Positions 1 through 5,711 of a DNA stretch of 7,713 bases are shown piece by piece. The stretch lies in the NCBI GenBank assembly GCA_040004775.1, contig JBDUAD010000117.1, positions 1 to 7,713 on the forward strand, written 5' to 3'. The notes beneath the pieces were generated by a model. It was not told where the DNA came from and did not search any database. It saw only the letters and a list, made by a program, of their open reading frames with translations. Made by a program: the position numbers and the translations under genes. The stretch comes from JALZBL01 sp040004775. GTDB lineage: Bacteria > Actinomycetota > Actinomycetes > Mycobacteriales > Jatrophihabitantaceae. How positions within the stretch are numbered: the stretch's first letter is position 1; each line of letters opens with the position of its first letter.

Positions 1-315
1 CCGGAGGTCTGCAGCGTCCGAGACCTGCACTCGGAGTTCACCGCCGCCGGCGCGGGCACCGTCGGGCTGTCCACGCAGGACACGGAGTATCAGCGCGAGG
101 CCGTCGAGCGGCTGCACCTGCCCTATCCGCTGCTCTCCGACGAGCGCCTGGAGCTGGCAAGGGCGATGAAGCTGCCGACATTCAAGGCGGGCGGCCACGA
201 GTTGCTGCGGCGGCTGACGATGGTGGTCCGCAACGGGGTGATCGAGCGGGTCTGGTACCCCGTGTTCCCGCCGGACGCCCACGCCGCCGAGGTGCTGCAG
301 TGGGTGACCCGATGA
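1..315 (+). CDS. Peroxiredoxin (PrxQ/BCP-like, AhpC/TSA family), 3' part only
   Basis: The frame is open from base 1 and ends at the TGA at 313-315, giving the last 104 residues of a thioredoxin-fold peroxiredoxin. These enzymes reduce hydrogen peroxide and organic peroxides in the cytoplasm using a peroxidatic cysteine. Visible features are PEVCSVRDLHSEF at the left edge, then the family-like VGLST..T.YQ.E.VERL.LPYPLLSDERLELARAM, and an LPTF...LLRRLTMVVRNG.IE.VWYPVFPP ending. In PrxQ/BCP proteins a CxxxxC pair sits here, so the cysteine seen (residue 4 of the fragment) would be the resolving one. The peroxidatic cysteine should lie about two codons left of the window, and this cannot be checked here. 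The stop overlaps the hutU ATG by four bases (ATGA), so the two are probably co-translated. The family call is firm; the exact subfamily is less so. Confidence 0.88.
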   Translation, partial: PEVCSVRDLHSEFTAAGAGTVGLSTQDTEYQREAVERLHLPYPLLSDERLELARAMKLPTFKAGGHELLRRLTMVVRNGVIERVWYPVFPPDAHAAEVLQWVTR

Positions 316-1973
316 GCGTGCCCCGGCCGGTACGCGCACCGCGCGGCACGGAGCTGACCTGCCGCGGGTGGCCGCAGGAGGCCGCCATGCGGATGCTGAT
401 GAACAACCTCGATCCCGAAGTGGCCGAGCACCCGGACAAGCTGGTGGTTTACGGCGGCACGGGGCGGGCGGCCCGTTCCTGGGACGCCTACGACGCGATC
501 ATCCGTACGCTTACCGACCTCCGCGACGACGAGACGATGCTGGTGCAGTCCGGCAAGCCGGTGGGGGTGGTGCGAACCCACGAGTGGGCGCCGCGGGTGC
601 TGCTCGCCAACTCCAACCTGGTTCCCGAGTGGGCCAATTGGGCGGAGTTCCGCCGGCTGGAGGCCGACGGGCTGACGATGTACGGCCAGATGACGGCCGG
701 GTCGTGGATCTACATCGGCACGCAGGGGATCCTGCAGGGGACGTACGAGACGTTCGCCGCCGTCGCCGCCAAGCGTTTCGGCGGCACGCTGGCCGGCACG
801 CTGACGCTCACCGCCGGTGTCGGCGGGATGGGCGGTGCCCAACCCCTCGCGGTCACCATGAACGGAGGCGCCGTGATCTGCGTCGACGTCGACCCGACCC
901 GGCTCCAGCGCCGGCTGGAGCACCGCTACCTCGACATGGTCGCCTCCACAGTGGACGAGGCAGTCCAGTTGGCCACCGAGGCCAAGGCCGAGCGCCGCGC
1001 GCTCTCGGTCGGCGTGCTCGGCAACGCCGCCGAGGTCGTGCCAGCGCTGCTCCACGGCGGTGTGGAGGTCGATGTCGTCACCGACCAGACGCCGGCCCAC
1101 GACCCGCTGTCCTACGTCCCCGGCGGGATCGCTTACGACGAGGCGGCCGACTACGCGGCGGCGAAGCCCGAGGAGTTCACCGAGCGGGCGCGCGCGTCGA
1201 TGGCCCGGCATGTCGAGGCGATGGTGGGCTTCCTCGACGCCGGTGCCGAGGTGTTCGACTACGGCAACAATCTGCGCAGCGAGGCTCGCCTCGGCGGCTT
1301 CGAGCGGGCCTTCGACTATCCCGGGTTCGTGCCGGCCTACATCCGGCCGCTGTTCTGCGAGGGCAAGGGGCCGTTCCGGTGGGCGGCGCTCTCGGGCGAT
1401 CCGAAGGACATCGCCGCGACCGACGCAGCCGTCCTCGACCTCTTCCCCGGCAACGAGCAGCTCGCCCGCTGGATCAGGATGGCGCAGGAGCGGGTCGCGT
1501 ACCAGGGCCTGCCCGCTCGGATCTGCTGGCTGGGATACGGCGAGCGCGACCGGGCCGGGTTGCGGTTCAACGAGATGGTCGCGTCGGGGGAGATCTCCGC
1601 GCCGATCGTGATCGGCCGCGACCACCTCGACTGCGGGTCGGTGGCCTCGCCGTACCGGGAGACCGAGGGGATGGCCGACGGCTCCGACGCCATCGCCGAC
1701 TGGCCGCTGCTCAACGCCCTGGTCAACACGGCGTCGGGCGCTTCGTGGGTGTCGATCCACCACGGGGGCGGCGTGGGCATCGGCCGGTCCATCCACGCCG
1801 GGCAGGTCACCGTGGCCGACGGCACCCCGCTCGCCGCGGCCAAGATCGAGCGCGTGCTGTCAAACGACCCGGCGACCGGCGTGATCCGGCACGTCGACGC
1901 CGGCTACGACCGGGCCGCCGAGGTCGCCGACGAGCGGGGAGTTCACGTCCCGATGCCGGCGCGGCGTCGGTGA
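312..1973 (+). CDS. hutU: Urocanate hydratase (urocanase)
   Basis: This 553-residue cytoplasmic enzyme adds water to urocanate to give 4-imidazolone-5-propionate, the second step of histidine degradation, using tightly bound NAD+ as an electrophile. The N-terminus (RPVRAPRGTEL.CRGW.QEAA.RMLMNNLDPEVAEHP) is characteristic of the family. A glycine-rich NAD-contact stretch GVGGMGGAQP starts near residue 169, and the urocanase signature YQGLPARICW starts at residue 397. Cys405 of that signature is the conserved active-site cysteine. The C-terminal GRDHLDCGSVASPYRETEGM and SIHHGGGVGIGRS blocks are intact. Length is normal for HutU. I chose ATG 312 because it overlaps the upstream stop (ATGA) and matches the usual N-terminus; a GTG at 300 in the same frame would add only four residues. 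The stop overlaps the hutI start. No frameshift or missing core motif was seen. Confidence 0.97.
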   Translation: MSVPRPVRAPRGTELTCRGWPQEAAMRMLMNNLDPEVAEHPDKLVVYGGTGRAARSWDAYDAIIRTLTDLRDDETMLVQSGKPVGVVRTHEWAPRVLLANSNLVPEWANWAEFRRLEADGLTMYGQMTAGSWIYIGTQGILQGTYETFAAVAAKRFGGTLAGTLTLTAGVGGMGGAQPLAVTMNGGAVICVDVDPTRLQRRLEHRYLDMVASTVDEAVQLATEAKAERRALSVGVLGNAAEVVPALLHGGVEVDVVTDQTPAHDPLSYVPGGIAYDEAADYAAAKPEEFTERARASMARHVEAMVGFLDAGAEVFDYGNNLRSEARLGGFERAFDYPGFVPAYIRPLFCEGKGPFRWAALSGDPKDIAATDAAVLDLFPGNEQLARWIRMAQERVAYQGLPARICWLGYGERDRAGLRFNEMVASGEISAPIVIGRDHLDCGSVASPYRETEGMADGSDAIADWPLLNALVNTASGASWVSIHHGGGVGIGRSIHAGQVTVADGTPLAAAKIERVLSNDPATGVIRHVDAGYDRAAEVADERGVHVPMPARRR

Positions 1974-3187
1974 GCCTGCTGCTCGACGACATCGGGCTGC
2001 TGGTCACCAACGACCCTTCGGTGGGCCAAGGTCCGCTGGGCATCCTGCGCGACGCTGCGGTGATCTGCGACGGCGGCCGGGTCTCCTGGGTGGGCCCGGC
2101 GGCTGATGCGCAACCAGCTGACCGCCGCCTCGACGCCGGCGGGCGCTGCGTCATCCCCGGCTTCGTCGACAGCCACACCCACCTGGTGTTCGCCGGGGAC
2201 CGGGCCGAGGAGTTCGCCGCGAGGATGGCTGGCCGGGCGTACTCCGCCGGCGGCATCGCCGTCACGGTCGAGGCGACGCGGGCCGCCTCCGACACCGAGC
2301 TGGCCAGCCGCGCGGCGACGCTGGCCCGCGAGGCGCTGGATGCGGGTACGACCACGATGGAGGTCAAGTCTGGCTACGGGCTGACCGTCCGCGACGAGCA
2401 GCGCTGCCTGCGGGTGGCAGGGCAGCTGACCGGCGAGACCACGTTCCTCGGGGCCCACGTCGTGCCGCGGGAGTATGCGGGGCGGCCCGACGACTATGTC
2501 GCGCTCGTGGCAGGGGAGATGCTCGATGCCTGTGCACCGCACGCCAGGTGGGCCGATGTCTTCTGCGACATGGGCGCCTTCGACGCAGATCAGGCCCGCA
2601 CCGTGCTCGAAGCTGCCAGGGCCCGTGGTCTGGGGCTGCGGGTGCATGCCAACCAGCTCGCTCCCGGCCCCGGCGTGCAGCTCGCCGTCGAGCTCGGCGC
2701 GGCCAGCGCCGACCACTGCACGCACCTCAGCGCCGGCGACGTGGGCGCCCTGGCCGGTTCAGCAACTGTCGCGACCCTGCTGCCCACGGCTGAGTTCTCC
2801 ACCAGATCGGCCTATCCCGACGCTCGTCGGCTGCTCGACGCCGGGGTCACGGTGGCGCTGGCCAGTGACTGCAACCCCGGGTCGTCCTACACCACCAACC
2901 TTCCCCTGTGCATCGCGCTAGCCGTGCGAGAGATGGGCATGACCCCCGACGAGGCGCTCTGGTCGGCGACGGCCGGAGGTGCCCGAGCGCTGCGCCGCGA
3001 CGACATCGGGCGGCTCTCGCCCGAGGCCCGGGCCGACGCCGTCATCCTTGACGCACCGTCGCCTGTGCACCTTGCCTACCGACCGGGGGTGCCCCTCATT
3101 TTCGGGGTGGTGCGGGGCGGTGAGATGGTGTGCTGGGCGGGTAGGCAACCGTCAGTGCTCGATCCATCGACCCAGGAGGCGCAATGA
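1970..3187 (+). CDS. hutI: Imidazolonepropionase
   Basis: This 405-residue metal-dependent amidohydrolase opens the ring of 4-imidazolone-5-propionate to N-formimino-L-glutamate, the third step of histidine degradation, directly after HutU. The TIM-barrel metal motif DSHTHLVF places His69 and His71. Further conserved blocks are KSGYGL (133-138), FLGAHVVP, HANQL (His226), ADHCTHL (His249 and His252), and ASDCNPGS with the catalytic or metal Asp300. The position after HAN is Gln, where the Bacillus-type enzyme has an acidic residue; I recall this as usual for actinobacterial HutI. The GTG start at 1970 overlaps the hutU stop (GTGA). The frame is open much further upstream, but that part is only the shadow of hutU and lacks family similarity. 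No Shine-Dalgarno sequence is evident, so translation is probably coupled to hutU. The hutH gene and later-step genes are not in the window. Confidence 0.97.
   Translation: MSLLLDDIGLLVTNDPSVGQGPLGILRDAAVICDGGRVSWVGPAADAQPADRRLDAGGRCVIPGFVDSHTHLVFAGDRAEEFAARMAGRAYSAGGIAVTVEATRAASDTELASRAATLAREALDAGTTTMEVKSGYGLTVRDEQRCLRVAGQLTGETTFLGAHVVPREYAGRPDDYVALVAGEMLDACAPHARWADVFCDMGAFDADQARTVLEAARARGLGLRVHANQLAPGPGVQLAVELGAASADHCTHLSAGDVGALAGSATVATLLPTAEFSTRSAYPDARRLLDAGVTVALASDCNPGSSYTTNLPLCIALAVREMGMTPDEALWSATAGGARALRRDDIGRLSPEARADAVILDAPSPVHLAYRPGVPLIFGVVRGGEMVCWAGRQPSVLDPSTQEAQ
3174..3179 (+). promoter_or_regulatory. Strong ribosome binding site (AGGAGG) for the small acidic protein
   Basis: A perfect AGGAGG lies inside the last codons of hutI, four bases before the ATG at 3184. 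It is the clearest Shine-Dalgarno sequence in the plus-strand gene chain; hutU, hutI and the two genes after the small protein have none comparable. This supports the low-complexity reading frame that follows as a real, well-translated gene rather than a chance open frame. Confidence 0.75.
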
Positions 3188-3477
3188 CGCTGAACGACGA
3201 CGACATGACCACCAGCGGCGGCAGCGGCAGCAGCAGCGAGGGCAAGGAGCAACGGCAGGAGATGGGCGGCACCCAGGACCTGCCGGGCGGCGCCTACCCT
3301 GCAGCGGCCGCCGGGCAGACCCCCGAGGGCGCTGAGACCGACGGCGACGGCGGTGCGGATGCCGGGGCCGACGGCGGCGCAGCCGACCCGGACGGTGGCG
3401 CGGATGCCGGGGCCGACAGCGGCGCAGCCGACCCGGACGGTGGCGCCGACGGCGGCGCGGACGCGGGTGCGGTCTGA
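3184..3477 (+). CDS. Small acidic Asp/Gly/Ala-rich repeat protein, function unknown
   Basis: This 97-residue protein belongs to no family I recognise. Residues 1-57 form a polar leader-like part starting MTLNDDDMTTSGGSGSSSEG, with Lys21, Arg24 and a single Tyr38. Residues 58-97 are almost only Ala, Gly, Asp and Pro. They carry two 15-residue tandem repeats, ADAGADGGAADPDGG and ADAGADSGAADPDGG, then a partial third copy. I count 16 Asp and 5 Glu against one Lys and one Arg, with no Cys or Trp, so it is strongly acidic and probably disordered. No signal peptide or membrane segment is visible. Evidence that it is real: AGGAGG four bases before the ATG, an ATGA overlap with hutI, and an abutting oxygenase gene. 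It could be a modified-peptide precursor, an oxygenase substrate, or an acidic accessory protein. A chance open frame in GC-rich DNA is less likely but not excluded. Confidence 0.68.
   Translation: MTLNDDDMTTSGGSGSSSEGKEQRQEMGGTQDLPGGAYPAAAAGQTPEGAETDGDGGADAGADGGAADPDGGADAGADSGAADPDGGADGGADAGAV
3355..3444 (+). repeat. Two direct tandem copies of a 45-base unit inside the small acidic gene
   Basis: Copy one is 3355-3399 and copy two is 3400-3444. By eye they differ at one base only, G at 3373 against A at 3418, changing Gly to Ser. The unit is exactly 15 codons, so the reading frame is preserved, and a degenerate partial copy (ADGGADAGAV) follows to the stop. Confidence 0.92.
3474..3476 (+). 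other. Candidate non-canonical CTG start codon of the oxygenase gene
   Basis: The oxygenase frame is open upstream of its first conventional start (GTG 3540) but has no ATG, GTG or TTG back to an in-frame TGA near 3336. The 22 codons before 3540 end in PALRRCV, which continues smoothly into the GAGADRFAAEHWGQEPLL start of the domain and resembles the N-terminus I recall for this family. A CTG at 3474 overlaps the preceding stop as CTGA, mirroring the four other NTGA junctions of this chain, and would give an N-terminus TDSPRGGG. This is inference; no strong Shine-Dalgarno sequence precedes either candidate. Confidence 0.45.
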
Positions 3478-3539
3478 CCGATAGCCCACGAGGTGGCGGG
3501 CGCCGGGCCGATCACGATCGCCCGGCGCTGCGTCGCTGT

Positions 3540-4724
3540 GTGGGGGCCGGCGCCGACCGCTTCGCGGCGGAGCACTGGGGCCAGGAGCCCCTGCTGTGTG
3601 CGGCCGGCCAACATAGCGACGGTTTCGCCGACCTGTTCAGCCTCGATGCTGTCGACGAGTTGCTGTCGGGACGTGGCCTGCGTACCCCCTTCGTCCGGGT
3701 GGTCAAGGACGGCGCCACCATCCACCCGAGCCGCTACACCCGCTCGGGCGGGGCCGGGGCCGAGATCGCCGACCAGGTGGCCGCCGACCGGCTGCTGCCC
3801 CTGGTCCTCGACGGCGCCACGGTCGTGCTGCAAGGGCTGCACCGGGTCTGGCTGCCGCTCACCGACTTCGCCGGTGCCCTGTCGGTGGAGCTGGGCTGCC
3901 CGGTCCAGGTCAACGCCTACATCACCCCGCCGCAGTCGCGCGGGTTCGCCGCACATTATGACGTGCACGATGTCTTCGTCCTGCAGATTGCCGGTCGCAA
4001 GCGCTGGCTGGTGCACGATCCGGTGCATCCCCTCCCCCTGTCCAGCCAGCCGTGGACGGCCGGCCGGGCCGACGTCGAGCAGGCGGCGAAGGGGCCAGCG
4101 ACGATCGACACGGTCCTGTCACCCGGCGACGCGATGTACCTGCCGCGCGGGTGGCTGCACTCCGCCGAGGCGCTCGGCGAGGTCTGCGCCCACCTCACCG
4201 TCGGCGTTCACCCCTTGACCCGTTACAGTCTGGTCGAGGCACTCTGCGCCTGCGCGGCCGACGACCCGCAGTTGCGTGAGTCGCTGCCGCTCGGGATCGA
4301 CGCGGCCGATCCGGCGGCCCTGGCCGACGACCTGGCCGAGACGGTCCGCCTGATGGTCAAGCGCCTCGAGGTGGCTACCCCGGACGACGTCGTGGCGCGG
4401 GTGCGCGACCAGGTGTGGTCAACGACCCGGGCCGCCCCGATCGCGCCACTGGCCCAGGCTGCGGCCGTCGCAGCGCTGGGCCAGCAGTCCCTGGTGCGCT
4501 TGCGGCCCCACCTCCGGCACCGCGTGCGGACCACCGGCGACCGCATCGTGCTCGACCTGCCGGACCGTACGATCACCCTCCCCGCGGCGACCCGGCCCGC
4601 GCTGGAGGCGCTGCTCGGTGACGAGCCGGTACAGGTCGCTGTCCTGCCCAATCTCGCCCCCGACGATCGGCTGGTCCTGGTACGGCGGTTGCTTCGCGAG
4701 GCCGTCGTCGTACCGGCCGGATGA
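3540..4724 (+). CDS. JmjC/cupin-fold Fe(II)- and 2-oxoglutarate-dependent oxygenase
   Basis: This 394-residue protein (from GTG 3540) has a cupin_4/JmjC-like core related to the RoxA (YcfD), MINA53 and NO66 protein hydroxylases. Counting from GTG 3540, the iron-binding facial triad is His139 and Asp141 (FAAHYDVHDVFVLQIAGRKRW) plus His207 (LPRGWLHSAEALGEVCAHLTVGVH). The region before it (LRTPFVRVVKDG, IADQVAADRLLP, GATVVLQGLHRVW, VNAYITPP) matches actinobacterial members. Residues from about 280 to the end are probably the winged-helix-like C-terminal domain. Known relatives hydroxylate Arg, His, Asn or Asp side chains of ribosomal or other proteins; the substrate here is unknown. GTG 3540 is only the first conventional start: it falls inside what looks like a conserved N-terminal stretch, so the protein probably begins earlier, perhaps at CTG 3474 (416 residues). 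It ends in an ATGA overlap with the next gene and follows the small acidic repeat gene. Confidence 0.9.
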   Translation: MGAGADRFAAEHWGQEPLLCAAGQHSDGFADLFSLDAVDELLSGRGLRTPFVRVVKDGATIHPSRYTRSGGAGAEIADQVAADRLLPLVLDGATVVLQGLHRVWLPLTDFAGALSVELGCPVQVNAYITPPQSRGFAAHYDVHDVFVLQIAGRKRWLVHDPVHPLPLSSQPWTAGRADVEQAAKGPATIDTVLSPGDAMYLPRGWLHSAEALGEVCAHLTVGVHPLTRYSLVEALCACAADDPQLRESLPLGIDAADPAALADDLAETVRLMVKRLEVATPDDVVARVRDQVWSTTRAAPIAPLAQAAAVAALGQQSLVRLRPHLRHRVRTTGDRIVLDLPDRTITLPAATRPALEALLGDEPVQVAVLPNLAPDDRLVLVRRLLREAVVVPAG

Positions 4725-5611
4725 CGGCCCTGCTGCCCGAGCAGCGATGCGCGGCATCTTCCCTTCGGCGCGGTGACGACCCGGTGGCCACCGCGGCGCC
4801 GGTCAGCCGGTGGCTCCTGGTAGAGCAACCTGGCCGGTGGGGACGCGATGCGCTGACGGAGTCGATGATCGACCCGGTGATCGGACGGCGGCTGTCCGCG
4901 GCGGCCGCTACGGTCGGCGTCCGGATCGTTCTGATCCGCCGGCCCGGTCGGTCGGCGGCAGGCACCGTCAAGGCCTGGGCCCACGCCGACTCGCGGCCCG
5001 GCCACGAGTCGCTCCGATGGGGCAGCTACTCGGAGCACGCCGATTTGCTCGACGGGCCCCTGCAGGGGATCGGCGGGCAGGCACAGTCCCGGCCGGTCTA
5101 CCTGGTCTGCGCGCACGGCAGGCATGACGCGTGCTGCGCGATCCGCGGCCGGCCGGTCGCAGCTGCCCTGCAGCGCCTGCGGCCCGATCAGGTGTGGGAG
5201 TGCTCGCACATCGGCGGCGACCGGTTCGCCGCCAACGTGGTGGTGCTTCCGGAGGGCCTGTACTACGGGCACGTCGATGTCGCAGGAGCGCCCAGGATCG
5301 TGGCCGCTCACGAAGCCGGAGAGGTCGTGCCGGCGCTGCTACGGGGACGCTGCAGCCTGCCGGCTCCCGTGCAGGCCGCCCAGCAGCACGCCCGCGCGCT
5401 GTCGGGCGAGCTGCGGATCCAGGCGTTGAGGCCGCTCGCGGTGCGGCGGATCGAGGCGGCGACCTGGCGGGTCGTGCTGGCCGGGGTGGGCGCTCCGGTG
5501 ACGGTGACCGTACGCGCCGAGATGACGGCGGCGCAGCTGCTCACCTGCGCCGCGGTACGCCCTGAGCCGGCCAGGGTTTTCCGGCTGATTGCGTGGGAGC
5601 CGCAACTCTGA
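4721..5611 (+). CDS. Sucrase/ferredoxin-like family protein, probable thioredoxin-fold [2Fe-2S] protein
   Basis: This 296-residue cytoplasmic protein looks like the sucrase/ferredoxin-like family (PF06999 type), related to yeast Apd1 and Aim32. N-terminal features are an early Cys10 and RWLLVEQPGRWGRDAL. The cluster-binding half has CAHGRHDACC (Cys130, Cys138, Cys139) and VWECSHIGGDRFAANVVVLPEGLYYG (Cys161, His163, Asp167). In Apd1, as I recall, two cysteines nine residues apart and the histidines of an HxxGH motif bind a [2Fe-2S] cluster. Cys130, Cys139 and His163 align, but the second histidine is Asp167 here. The physiological role of actinobacterial members is unknown; despite the name, there is no reason to call it a sucrase. 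ATG 4721 overlaps the oxygenase stop (ATGA), suggesting a shared function or at least coupled expression. It ends the chain. Confidence 0.85.
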   Translation: MTALLPEQRCAASSLRRGDDPVATAAPVSRWLLVEQPGRWGRDALTESMIDPVIGRRLSAAAATVGVRIVLIRRPGRSAAGTVKAWAHADSRPGHESLRWGSYSEHADLLDGPLQGIGGQAQSRPVYLVCAHGRHDACCAIRGRPVAAALQRLRPDQVWECSHIGGDRFAANVVVLPEGLYYGHVDVAGAPRIVAAHEAGEVVPALLRGRCSLPAPVQAAQQHARALSGELRIQALRPLAVRRIEAATWRVVLAGVGAPVTVTVRAEMTAAQLLTCAAVRPEPARVFRLIAWEPQL

Positions 5612-5711
5612 GGGCCGAAAATGCACTAATCCTCGCCGAGACCGGCGCCTGCCTATTGTTGGGGTTGCCCAAAGAGGCGCGAGCGAGACGCCGGCTCTAG
5701 ACCTTGAGCGG
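5612..5711. other. Non-coding gap with competing inverted repeats, no clear terminator or promoter
   Basis: This is the only sizeable non-coding stretch in the window. Two mutually exclusive short stems can be drawn. CCGGCG (5642-5647) can pair with CGCCGG (5689-5694), extended by GAG/CTC after one bulged base. Alternatively, GCGCCT (5645-5650) can pair with AGGCGC (5675-5680). No T-run follows either stem, so an intrinsic terminator is not supported. TATTGT at 5654-5659 could pass for a -10 box, but no matching -35 is visible. Any promoter for the hydrolase presumably lies here, but the sequence does not show it. Confidence 0.3.

Noticed and set aside
123..1796. A 557-residue open frame on the minus strand opposite hutU
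   Set aside because: It mirrors the codon periodicity of hutU in GC-rich DNA; its translation is Arg/Gly/His/Pro-rich without domain motifs, while hutU has full family conservation.
368..1969. Long upstream extension of the hutI frame
   Set aside because: This part is a shadow of hutU in another frame, compositionally biased and without family similarity; hutI similarity begins at GTG 1970.
3400..3477. Calcium-binding RTX or thrombospondin-type-3 repeat in the acidic protein
   Set aside because: The DPDGGAD pattern is suggestive, but neither the GGxGxDxxx nonapeptide nor a Cys-containing DxDxDG repeat is present with correct spacing.
3336..3540. Programmed frameshift joining the acidic protein to the oxygenase
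   Set aside because: No slippery heptamer or downstream structure is evident near the stop at 3475; a CTG start with a CTGA overlap explains the open frame more simply.
3294..4028. Minus-strand Ala/Pro/Ser-rich open frame opposite the acidic repeat gene
   Set aside because: The Pro/Ser/Ala pattern is the complement of the Gly/Asp/Ala repeat; the plus strand has the strong ribosome site and stop/start overlaps.
3493..4218. Open frame starting at GTG 3493 after the acidic gene, in a different frame from the oxygenase
   Set aside because: Its translation is Arg/Ser/Pro-rich shadow sequence; the conserved oxygenase motifs are all in the frame of GTG 3540.
4223..5311. A 362-residue minus-strand open frame opposite the oxygenase and Fe-S genes
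   Set aside because: It crosses two well-supported plus-strand genes and has no recognisable domains.
5654..5659. TATTGT as a -10 promoter box for the hydrolase
   Set aside because: The expected -35 position reads CCTCGC, which does not match; a single weak hexamer is not enough.
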